A stretch of DNA of 7,098 nucleotides from Burkholderiales bacterium (lineage in GTDB: Bacteria > Pseudomonadota > Gammaproteobacteria > Burkholderiales > Burkholderiaceae): contig CANFNO010000145.1 in assembly GCA_947447845.1 (NCBI GenBank), positions 1 to 7,098 of the forward strand, read 5' to 3'. The notes below the pieces were generated by a model. It was not told where the DNA came from, did not search any database, and was given only the letters and a program-made list of their open reading frames with translations. A program made the position numbers and the translations under genes. Shown in pieces: positions 1 through 5,669 of this stretch (position 1 is the stretch's first letter; every line of letters starts with the position of its first letter).

Positions 1-558
1 CTGGAAGCCTTTCTGGCGCTGACAGCGCGCACCCACACCGACCCGCTGGCACTGCGTGGCAGCTATGCCGGAGCCCTTGGCTGGCCCCAATTCATGCCCT
101 CAAGCTGGGTGAAATACGCCGTTGACTTTGATGGCGACGGCAGGGTCGATCTGTTCAACAGCCAGGCCGATGTGATCGGCTCGGTGGCCAATTACTTCAA
201 GTCCTTTGGCTGGAAACCCGGCATGCCCACACACTACCCTGTGCGCCTGGACGAGGCCAATTTTGACAAGGCCGCCCTGCTGCTGCCCGATATCCTCCCG
301 ACCTTTAGCGTGGCGGAATTGGCGGCCAAGGGCGTCATGCTGGAGGAGCCCGGCAATCAACACCCTGGCCCGCTGGCACTGATCGAATTGCAAAACGGTG
401 ATGAAGCGCCACTGTTCGTGGCGGGCACAGAAAACTTCTACGTCATCACCCGCTACAACTGGAGCAGCTACTACGCCATGGCCGTGATTGAGCTGGGCCA
501 AGCCGTGGAGCAGGCATTGAAAGTGCAGACGCCAGACCTCGCGTCCATGACAAAATAA
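1..558 (+). CDS. mltB: Lytic murein transglycosylase B, C-terminal part (5' end outside window)
   Basis: This enzyme cleaves the MurNAc-GlcNAc bond of peptidoglycan, leaving 1,6-anhydro ends, in the periplasm or at the outer membrane. The frame is open from base 1 to TAA at 556-558, giving 186 visible residues. Visible family marks are GSYAGALGWPQFMPSS (residues 20-35), matching the MltB/Slt35 GSYAGAMGxPQFMPSS signature; a DFDGDGRVD loop (42-50) equivalent to the Slt35 EF-hand-like calcium site; and a C-terminal YNWSSYYAMAVIELGQAV block (about 153-170) typical of MltB. The catalytic glutamate and any lipoprotein or signal peptide would be upstream of the window and cannot be checked. The ATG at 94 is internal and not the start, because the conserved block begins before it. 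The next gene follows after 3 nt, suggesting one transcript. Family assignment is firm; choosing MltB over a close paralogue is inference. Confidence 0.93.
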   Translation: MEAFLALTARTHTDPLALRGSYAGALGWPQFMPSSWVKYAVDFDGDGRVDLFNSQADVIGSVANYFKSFGWKPGMPTHYPVRLDEANFDKAALLLPDILPTFSVAELAAKGVMLEEPGNQHPGPLALIELQNGDEAPLFVAGTENFYVITRYNWSSYYAMAVIELGQAVEQALKVQTPDLASMTK

Positions 559-561
559 ACC

Positions 562-1890
562 ATGGCCACTCCCCCTACTGCCCCGGAAAAGATGACGCTG
601 GACCGCTCCGACGGCAGCGCCACCATCGATCTTTACCGGGCCGCGCTAGGCCCCGTGCGCGCCGACTATTACCTCAAGACCTTTACCCGGTTTGACGCTG
701 CGGGCAGCACGGGCCTCAGCTGGAATTGGGCCGCCGCACTGCTCAGCCTGAACTGGATGCTGTTTCGCAAGCTATGGACCGTGGCCCTGGCTTATGTCGG
801 CGCGCTCACAGCCTCTACGCTGCTGCTGTTTGGCATTGGGCGACTGGTGTTTCAGCTGTCCGAGGAAACGCAGTGGTTGCTGATGCTGGCCTGCGTCTTG
901 GTGGCCATTGTCCTTCCAGGTGCCTACGGCAACGCCTGGCTCTATGCGCACTGCAACCGGAAAATGGAACGTGCGCTGGCAGCCAGTGCAACTCTGGAAG
1001 AAGCCTGTGAATTGATTGCGCGTGAAGCCGTTGGTAGCAAGCGCATGGTGTCGCTGGCAGGACTCAACCTTTCACTCTGCATGCTTGTGGCGGCCATCGC
1101 GCTGTCCTGGCCCCATCCTGGAGCCTTGCCCCTGCACACAGGCCCAGTGGCACAAGCCCGTGTCGAGGGACTGGTACAAAGCGCTCCACCAATGCCGGAC
1201 GCGAGCGCGCCGGCCGCAGCACCGAACCTGACTGCGACAGCGCCGCAGCCGACTGCCGGTTTGGCCGCATCGCCACCGCAACCCACAGCAAGTGCAGCGC
1301 TAGCCAGCCAAAGTGCCTCATTACCCAACAACCAACGCATGGTTCAAGAAGGTGCCACTGCCGCTGCGGCCCTTGCGCAGACGACCGCTGCTGCTGAGAC
1401 TACAAAGACAACGACTGCAAATGAAGTAGAACAACCTTCGCCCAAGCACCAGGCGGAGACAGTGGCACAGGCGACCAAGACCGAGAAATCTGCAAAACTG
1501 ACCAAGGCAGAACGGCGTGCAAAGGCGAAAGCTGACAAGGCCGAGAAAGCCGAAAAAGCAGCTAAATCAGCCAAATCAGCAATGGCTGCCAGCGCCGCGA
1601 CCAAAGCTGCTGAAATATCCCTGGCGGGCCCGGCTGCTGCAACAAGCAGTGCGCCAGACACGGGCAAGTTTTTGATCAATGTAGGTTTGTTTGCCGATGA
1701 CAACAATGCCCGCAATGCCTATGTCAAACTGCAGGATGCGGGTTTGCCTGCTTTGTCTCAGGAAATCAAATCAAGCAAGGGCAAACGCACCCGTGTACGC
1801 GTTGGTCCCTTTGAAACCCAGGCCGAAGCAGAGCGGGCCGCCGAGCGCATCCGTGCCTTGCAACTCGACGCTGCGGTGTTCAAACAGTAG
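562..1890 (+). CDS. DUF2628 and SPOR domain membrane protein
   Basis: A 442-residue protein. An N-terminal DUF2628-like region (about 24-135) carries YYLKTFTRFDAAG and LSWNWAAALLSLNWMLFRKLW, followed by membrane segments at about 71-97, 104-127 and 164-183. Residues 184-366 are a low-complexity Ala/Pro/Thr linker that becomes a Lys/Ala/Glu-rich stretch (about 305-352). A SPOR domain occupies about 368-442 (FLINVGLFADDNNARNAY, then RVRVGPFETQAEAERAAERI). SPOR domains bind glycan strands stripped of stem peptides, which are enriched at division septa. Basic residues before segments 1 and 3 suggest a cytoplasmic N-terminus and, with three spans, a periplasmic SPOR domain, as that role needs. The start is the first ATG after the in-frame mltB stop. 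No good Shine-Dalgarno precedes it, so translation may depend on ribosomes ending mltB. ATG 592 (Met11) is an alternative. Domain calls are confident; a role in division is inferred. Confidence 0.88.
   Translation: MATPPTAPEKMTLDRSDGSATIDLYRAALGPVRADYYLKTFTRFDAAGSTGLSWNWAAALLSLNWMLFRKLWTVALAYVGALTASTLLLFGIGRLVFQLSEETQWLLMLACVLVAIVLPGAYGNAWLYAHCNRKMERALAASATLEEACELIAREAVGSKRMVSLAGLNLSLCMLVAAIALSWPHPGALPLHTGPVAQARVEGLVQSAPPMPDASAPAAAPNLTATAPQPTAGLAASPPQPTASAALASQSASLPNNQRMVQEGATAAAALAQTTAAAETTKTTTANEVEQPSPKHQAETVAQATKTEKSAKLTKAERRAKAKADKAEKAEKAAKSAKSAMAASAATKAAEISLAGPAAATSSAPDTGKFLINVGLFADDNNARNAYVKLQDAGLPALSQEIKSSKGKRTRVRVGPFETQAEAERAAERIRALQLDAAVFKQ
1474..1617 (+). repeat. Lys/Ala/Glu-rich degenerate repeat tract within the SPOR protein
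   Basis: This codes for about residues 305-352, with repeated short units such as KADKAEKAEKAAKSAKSA. It is strongly basic and helix-prone, like the long helical linker of TolA or histone H1-like tails such as AlgP. In the predicted topology it lies in the periplasm between the last membrane span and the SPOR domain, so a spacer reaching into the peptidoglycan layer is the likeliest role. The repeat units use varied codons, so the tract is not a recent exact DNA duplication. Confidence 0.6.
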
Positions 1891-1910
1891 CCACGAGTTT
1901 TTGCTGCGGT

Positions 1911-2780
1911 TCAAACCACAGAGACACTTTCAAACACCGGATACAAGGTATCCACCCAGGAGTCGACCTCCTGCTCGGCCACGTTGATGTGTGCGAGGCA
2001 CGCAGCGCCGTGCTGTTCCCATTCACGGTGACGCAGCACCCCTTCATGCCGTGCAACCAGATACTCAGCCACCAGCCCCATGGCTACAAGATTGCGCGCT
2101 TCGGCCGGGAAGTGGCTGTCGCCCAGAATCGTGAAATCGTGGTGCAGCCGCACTGCGGCAACGGTCATGGGTGGCAAGCGCCAGGTTTTGGCCACGATGG
2201 CGCCCACCACGGCATGGTCGGTTTTATGGGCCGCGTTTTCGGTCTGCGTGAAGGAGCGGTCCTGTCGTGCCAGCGCTTCGGCCAAAGTGCCCGAATAGCC
2301 CTTGACTCCCAGCAACATGATGGGAATGCCGACGTGACAAAACAAGCCGCAGGTGTGGGCGATATCCGCGTCCACACCAAAGAGCTGTTTGGCAATAAAG
2401 CCCATGGCCATCGCACGGCGCGTGGAGGTTTCCCAGAAATGCTCAATCAGCGGAGAGTTGATACGGATGGCATTGCGCGTCAAAAAGCAGGTGAGGATGC
2501 CGATGGTCGGCCCAACACCCAGCATGGATACGGCCTGCGCTACGGTAGAGGCGGGGCGCGCACGGGCATACAAAGGGCTGTTGACGATGCGCAGCAGCGA
2601 GGCTGCCATGGCCACATCACTGGAGGCAATGCGTGCTATTTCACCGGGGTCGGGGTCTGCCAGCGCGACCTCTTTGCGCAGCGCGGTCAGAAGTTCAGGA
2701 CAAGGCGGAATGACGATGTCGCGCACCGCCCCTGCATTCCTGGCGTGGTCTAGCTCGCGGTCAATTTCAGTAATTCCCAT
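1911..2780 (-). CDS. HDOD domain-containing protein
   Basis: A 289-residue soluble protein that is nearly all HDOD domain, a degenerate relative of HD phosphohydrolases found in bacterial signalling proteins. Matching features are IPPCPELLTAL (24-34), the SSDVAMAASLLRIVNSPLYA core (53-72), STVAQAVSMLGV (78-89), and late helices with DHAVVGAIVAKTWRLPP (188-204) and AVRLHHDF (209-216). Where canonical HD domains have GLLHDIGK, this protein reads GLFCHVGI (145-152): the aspartate is replaced by valine, so phosphodiesterase activity is unlikely and a scaffolding or regulatory role is inferred. No receiver, GGDEF or EAL domain is attached. A G-rich stretch (bases 2786-2790) lies 5 nt before the ATG. 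The gene is divergent from the chemoreceptor gene and convergent with the SPOR gene, whose stop is 20 nt away. The family is clear; the partner and signal are unknown. Confidence 0.9.
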   Translation of the reverse strand: MGITEIDRELDHARNAGAVRDIVIPPCPELLTALRKEVALADPDPGEIARIASSDVAMAASLLRIVNSPLYARARPASTVAQAVSMLGVGPTIGILTCFLTRNAIRINSPLIEHFWETSTRRAMAMGFIAKQLFGVDADIAHTCGLFCHVGIPIMLLGVKGYSGTLAEALARQDRSFTQTENAAHKTDHAVVGAIVAKTWRLPPMTVAAVRLHHDFTILGDSHFPAEARNLVAMGLVAEYLVARHEGVLRHREWEQHGAACLAHINVAEQEVDSWVDTLYPVFESVSVV

Positions 2781-2825
2781 GCATTCCCCCTGCGCTGCAT
2801 TATCAAGGCGTTTCTGGCTGAAGTT

Positions 2826-2853
2826 GTTATCGCCATTGGTTGAGGCGCGTCAA
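2826..2853 (-). promoter_or_regulatory. Candidate sigma70 promoter for the HDOD gene
   Basis: Read on the minus strand, TTGACG (2853-2848, 5 of 6 to the -35 consensus) is followed after 16 nt by GATAAC (2831-2826, 4 of 6 to the -10 consensus). This would give a leader of about 40 nt before the ATG at 2780. A second -10-like hexamer, GATAAT (2804-2799), lies closer but has no convincing -35 and would leave a very short leader. Assigned by eye only. Confidence 0.4.
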
Positions 2854-2915
2854 GTTTATGGTCTGTTTTTCCATGCAATATAGGTTCAACACCACGAGAT
2901 GGTTGTACCGCACCT

Positions 2916-2920
2916 GGAGA
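2916..2920 (+). promoter_or_regulatory. Ribosome binding site of the chemoreceptor gene
   Basis: GGAGA lies 7 nt before the ATG at 2928, an ideal Shine-Dalgarno position. It fixes the start, and the protein then begins with a short basic cytoplasmic tail (RSLSVSRR) before the first membrane span, as expected of a chemoreceptor. Confidence 0.8.
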
Positions 2921-2927
2921 GTCAGCC

Positions 2928-4487
2928 ATGATTACCCTTCGTTCCCTTTCTGTCTCCCGGCGGCTTGCGTTGCTTTCTGCCATTTGTCTGATGGGCATCA
3001 TTTCACTGGTCGCCATGCTTCTGGTTTCCGAGCGCGCACTGATCATGCAGGAGCGCCAACTCGGGGTGCAGCAAGGGGTGGAAAGTGCGCATAGTCTGAT
3101 TGCCCACTTCTACGGGCAGGCGCTTGCCGGGAAGTTAACCGAGGATGCTGCCAAAGAGGCTGCCAAGGCAGCCGTCAAGTCGCTTCGCTACAGCGGATCT
3201 GAATACTTCTGGATCAACGACATGCATCCCACCATGGTGATGCACCCGATCAAGCCCGAGCTCGACGGGAAAGACCTGACCGAGAACAAAGACCCGACTG
3301 GCAAGCACCTGTTTGTCGAATTCACCCGCACCGTCAAAGAGCACGGCAGCGGCTTTGTCTGGTATTTGTGGCCCAAGCCCGGCAGTGATACGCCCGTGCA
3401 AAAGGTTTCTTTTGTAAAAGGCTTTGAGCCTTGGGGTTGGTTGATCGGATCCGGTGTCTACGTCGATACCGTGGACGCAGTTTTGGCAACGCGCCTCGGC
3501 ATTGCTGGTGGCGGTACGGTGGTGCTGGCCTTGATCCTGATTGCGGTCAGCCTATTGATCACCCGCAGCGTCATTGATCAACTCGGTGCCGAGCCTGTCG
3601 TGGCTGCGGCGCTCACGCATCGCATGGCACAGGGTGATCTGGCTGTCCGCATTGACTTGAAGCCGGGTGATAACTCGAGTCTGCTGCACTCGATCCGGGA
3701 GATGCGTGACGGCTTTGCCCGTATGGTGGGTGAGGTGCGTCAGGGCTCCATGGGCGTCGCGAAGGCCAGCGCCGAAATTGCCCAAGGCGATATGGACCTG
3801 TCTGCGCGTACCGAGCACCAGGCCAGCGCGTTGGAACAGACGGCTGCCAGCATGCAAGAACTCAGCTCAACGGTACATCGCAACGCCGACTCGGCACGTC
3901 AAGCCAACCAACTGGCCCTGAGCGCCTCCACCGTGGCAGTCAAAGGCGGCGAAGTGGTCGGCCAGGTGGTGGAGACCATGCAGGGCATCAATGAGTCGTC
4001 ACATCGCATTTCGGACATCATCAGCGTCATTGATGGCATCGCCTTTCAGACCAACATTCTGGCGCTCAATGCCGCAGTAGAAGCCGCCAGAGCCGGTGAA
4101 CAGGGCCGGGGCTTTGCCGTGGTGGCTACCGAGGTACGCTCGCTGGCCGGACGCAGTGCCGCAGCGGCGCGCGAAATCAAGGCCTTGATCAGCGCCAGCG
4201 TGGACCGCGTGGAAGCTGGAACCGCCCTGGTGAATCAGGCCGGTGCAACGATGGATGACGTGGTGAACTCGATCAAACGCGTCACCGACATCATGGCCGA
4301 AATCACCGCTGCCAGTAACGAGCAAGCCCTGGGTGTGGCCCAAGTGGGCGAAGCGGTAACCACCTTGGACCAAGCCACTCAGCAAAACGCGGCGCTGGTG
4401 GAAGAGATGGCCAACGCAGCCGCGCAGCTCAAGGAACTGGCCGATTCTCTGGTGGATACGGTTTCGGTATTCACCCTGACCAGTTGA
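2928..4487 (+). CDS. Methyl-accepting chemotaxis protein with single-Cache sensor domain
   Basis: A complete 519-residue inner-membrane chemoreceptor. Order: membrane span 1 (about 12-33); periplasmic sCache_2-type sensor (about 34-188) with [19 protein letters not shown] (89-107), the [18 protein letters not shown] stretch (112-129) and [14 protein letters not shown] (167-180); membrane span 2 (about 190-212); HAMP (about 213-266); and the coiled-coil signalling domain (267-519). The tip that contacts CheA and CheW is seen at 368-401 ([20 protein letters not shown], then [16 protein letters not shown]), close to the Tsr-type 36H class. Likely methylation segments are [12 protein letters not shown] (301-312) and [11 protein letters not shown] (485-495). 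The C-terminus, VSVFTLTS, lacks the NWETF-type pentapeptide that tethers CheR and CheB. sCache_2 receptors often sense small organic acids, but the ligand cannot be read from sequence. No che genes are adjacent, so this looks like a stand-alone receptor gene. Confidence 0.95.
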   Translation: MITLRSLSVSRRLALLSAICLMGIISLVAMLLVSERALIMQERQLGVQQGVESAHSLIAHFYGQALAGKLTEDAAKEAAKAAVKSLRYSGSEYFWINDMHPTMVMHPIKPELDGKDLTENKDPTGKHLFVEFTRTVKEHGSGFVWYLWPKPGSDTPVQKVSFVKGFEPWGWLIGSGVYVDTVDAVLATRLGIAGGGTVVLALILIAVSLLITRSVIDQLGAEPVVAAALTHRMAQGDLAVRIDLKPGDNSSLLHSIREMRDGFARMVGEVRQGSMGVAKASAEIAQGDMDLSARTEHQASALEQTAASMQELSSTVHRNADSARQANQLALSASTVAVKGGEVVGQVVETMQGINESSHRISDIISVIDGIAFQTNILALNAAVEAARAGEQGRGFAVVATEVRSLAGRSAAAAREIKALISASVDRVEAGTALVNQAGATMDDVVNSIKRVTDIMAEITAASNEQALGVAQVGEAVTTLDQATQQNAALVEEMANAAAQLKELADSLVDTVSVFTLTS

Positions 4488-4532
4488 CTAACTCACCCGC
4501 TGCCTAATCCTCCAAAGCATCCAAACCTTTAA

Positions 4533-4560
4533 GACCTGCCGGACCAGGGTCGGGCAGGTC
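4533..4560. terminator. Hairpin terminator between convergent genes
   Basis: GACCTGCC (4533-4540) pairs perfectly with GGCAGGTC (4553-4560). Inside, after one G-G mismatch, GAC/GTC (4542-4544 with 4549-4551) extends the stem around a CAGG loop. It lies 45 nt after the chemoreceptor stop and 5 nt after the alpha-E stop. The minus-strand side is followed by TTAAAGGTTT, a weak U-tract; the plus side by CAGACTCAGTTT, weaker still. It probably serves the alpha-E transcript best and perhaps both. Confidence 0.65.
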
Positions 4561-4565
4561 CAGAC

Positions 4566-5519
4566 TCAGTTTGCAACCAGATATTCGCGGCTGATGTGGG
4601 CGCCCAGATCGTTGACGCGATCCAGAAACTGCGTCAGATAGGCATGCAAACCGGTGGCCAGGATTTCGTCAATGCGGCCATATTTCAGGTCCGCACGCAG
4701 TTTGCCGGCGCGGCGGAGCGTTTCGCTCTCCGGATTGCTGGACACCAGTGCCAGGTTATTCACCACCTCGTTCAAGCTGGCATGCAGCGAGCGCGGCATA
4801 TCCGGGCGCAGGATCAGCAACTCGGCCACACGCTCCGGGCGGATCACGTCGCGATACACCTTGCGATACACCTCAAAGGCCGAGACGCTGCGCAGAATCG
4901 CGCTCCAGTGGTAGAAGTCGTATTCCTGGTCGCGCTCGTTGGCAGCACCGTAAAAGTCGCTTTGCACGGCGTGGAATTTCACATCGACCAGACGCGCCGT
5001 GTTGTCAGCCCGTTCCAGGAAGGTGCCCAGTCGCATGAAGTGCAGTGCCTCGTCCATCAACATAGTGCCCACAGTCACGCCGCGTGAGAGGTGCGAGCGG
5101 AACTTCACCCATTCAAAAAACTGCGAAGGGTCGGCATCGAACTCGCTGCTCTTGATCATGCGTTTGACTTCCAGCCAGGTCTGGTTTTGTGTTTCCCAGA
5201 CTTCGGTGGTGAGTGCGCCGCGCACGGCACGGGCATTTTCGCGGGCAGCGCCCAGGCACGAGACGATGGAGGACGGATTGCTCTCGTCCTTGACCATGAA
5301 GTCCATCACTTCGCGGGCGTTTACGGTGTCGTATTGCTTGGTGTAAGCGCCGGTGAGTTCGCTGATGCTGAGCAATCCCTGCCAACCCATTTGGGCCACG
5401 GCGTCTGATTGCGGCAGCAGCGAAGTCTGGTAGTTCACATCGAGCATGCGCGCGGTGTTCTCGGCCCGCTCGGTGTAGCGGGACATCCAGAAAAGGTGGT
5501 CTGCGGTTCTAGACAACAT
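4566..5519 (-). CDS. Alpha-E domain protein (DUF403)
   Basis: A 317-residue, mostly helical protein matching the alpha-E (DUF403) family along its whole length: MLSRTADHLFWMSRYTERAE (1-20), the NTARMLDVNY that follows, HFMRLGTFLERADNTARLVD (160-179), HWSAILRSVSAFEVYRK (204-220), ILRPDMPRSLHASL (236-249). The family is genetically tied to circularly permuted ATP-grasp proteins; comparative genomics (Iyer and colleagues) proposes that the pair makes or modifies peptide tags or peptide-like metabolites, but the biochemical role is not established. The start at 5519 is chosen over an ATG at 5546 because family members begin at MLSRTA and because TGGAG (5528-5532) lies 8 nt upstream. Two copies of an ER-A-x-NTAR motif (residues 17-24 and 169-176) suggest an internal duplication. 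It lies downstream of the ATP-grasp gene in the same direction and is probably co-transcribed with it. No transglutaminase gene follows. Confidence 0.92.
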   Translation of the reverse strand: MLSRTADHLFWMSRYTERAENTARMLDVNYQTSLLPQSDAVAQMGWQGLLSISELTGAYTKQYDTVNAREVMDFMVKDESNPSSIVSCLGAARENARAVRGALTTEVWETQNQTWLEVKRMIKSSEFDADPSQFFEWVKFRSHLSRGVTVGTMLMDEALHFMRLGTFLERADNTARLVDVKFHAVQSDFYGAANERDQEYDFYHWSAILRSVSAFEVYRKVYRDVIRPERVAELLILRPDMPRSLHASLNEVVNNLALVSSNPESETLRRAGKLRADLKYGRIDEILATGLHAYLTQFLDRVNDLGAHISREYLVAN

Positions 5520-5527
5520 ATCAATAA

Positions 5528-5532
5528 CTCCA
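5528..5532 (-). promoter_or_regulatory. Ribosome binding site fixing the alpha-E start
   Basis: On the minus strand TGGAG stands 8 nt before the ATG at 5519. It lies downstream of the alternative ATG at 5546, so the longer reading is unlikely. A short GCGC-TTT-GCGC inverted repeat (5533-5543) sits immediately upstream. Confidence 0.75.
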
Positions 5533-5577
5533 GCGCAAAGCGCCAATAACGCAACGAGAGAGACTATTCAACGCAGG

Positions 5578-5668
5578 GACACCGTGGCACCGGCTTTGCC
5601 GGGACACTGGTGTCGCCCCCTTGAGGGGGGAGGCTGCTACGCGCAGCGAGCGGCAACGGGGGTGGGCC
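5578..5668. repeat. Multi-hairpin intergenic repeat (Comamonadaceae-type)
   Basis: Three inverted repeats follow each other. GACACC (5578-5583) pairs with GGTGTC (5609-5614) around an inner perfect hairpin CCGGC-TTT-GCCGG (5590-5602). CCCCC-TTGA-GGGGG spans 5616-5629. GCTGC (5633-5637) pairs with GCAGC (5643-5647), and a GGGGGTGGGCC edge ends at 5668. The element begins one base beyond the ATP-grasp stop codon and fills most of the 150-nt gap before the alpha-E gene. From memory it resembles a dispersed intergenic element of Comamonadaceae genomes (CCCCCTCAAGGGGG core with a CCGGCAAAGCCGG arm). Only one copy is in this window, so its repeated nature is recalled, not shown. In the transcript it could stabilise the upstream message or attenuate the alpha-E gene. 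Confidence 0.65.
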
Positions 5669-5669
5669 T

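Larger units (their letters stand above)
2781..2927. other. Divergent intergenic region between the HDOD and chemoreceptor genes
   Basis: These 147 nt hold the start signals of two divergent genes: the candidate HDOD promoter (2826-2853) and the chemoreceptor Shine-Dalgarno (2916-2920). For the chemoreceptor I find no convincing promoter; TATAGG (2879-2884) could be a -10 but has only a poor -35 (TTATGG, 2856-2861). The A/T-rich stretch 2850-2885 is the likeliest place for it. No hairpin or small gene was seen. Confidence 0.5.

Noticed and set aside
42..381. 13-bp direct repeat CCCGCTGGCACTG at 42-54 and 369-381
   Set aside because: Both copies code for PLAL within one gene using common codons; chance and codon bias are enough to explain it.
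1344..1715. Minus-strand 123-codon open frame, Ala/Ser/Val-rich, opposite the SPOR linker
   Set aside because: It is the complement of the low-complexity Lys/Ala tract. The apparent hydrophobic segments come from reverse reading of Lys and Glu codons.
1989..2753. Plus-strand 254-codon open frame opposite the HDOD gene
   Set aside because: The minus strand encodes a clear HDOD protein over the same bases. The plus-strand product is rich in Gly, His, Arg and Gln with no recognisable motif, as expected of an antisense shadow in GC-rich DNA.
2827..2853. Sigma28 promoter for the HDOD gene on the minus strand
   Set aside because: GGCGATAA (2834-2827) is close to the downstream half, but the nearest TAAA lies about 20 nt upstream instead of 15, so the sigma70 reading of the same bases fits better.
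2850..2884. Sigma28 (FliA) promoter for the chemoreceptor gene
   Set aside because: TCAAGTTT (2850-2857) matches the upstream half well, but at the proper spacing the downstream half reads TTCCATGC, which does not match GCCGATAA.
5520..5546. Longer start of the alpha-E protein at the ATG at 5546
   Set aside because: The nine added residues are not family-like, the family begins at MLSRTA, and the good Shine-Dalgarno (5528-5532) lies inside this extension.
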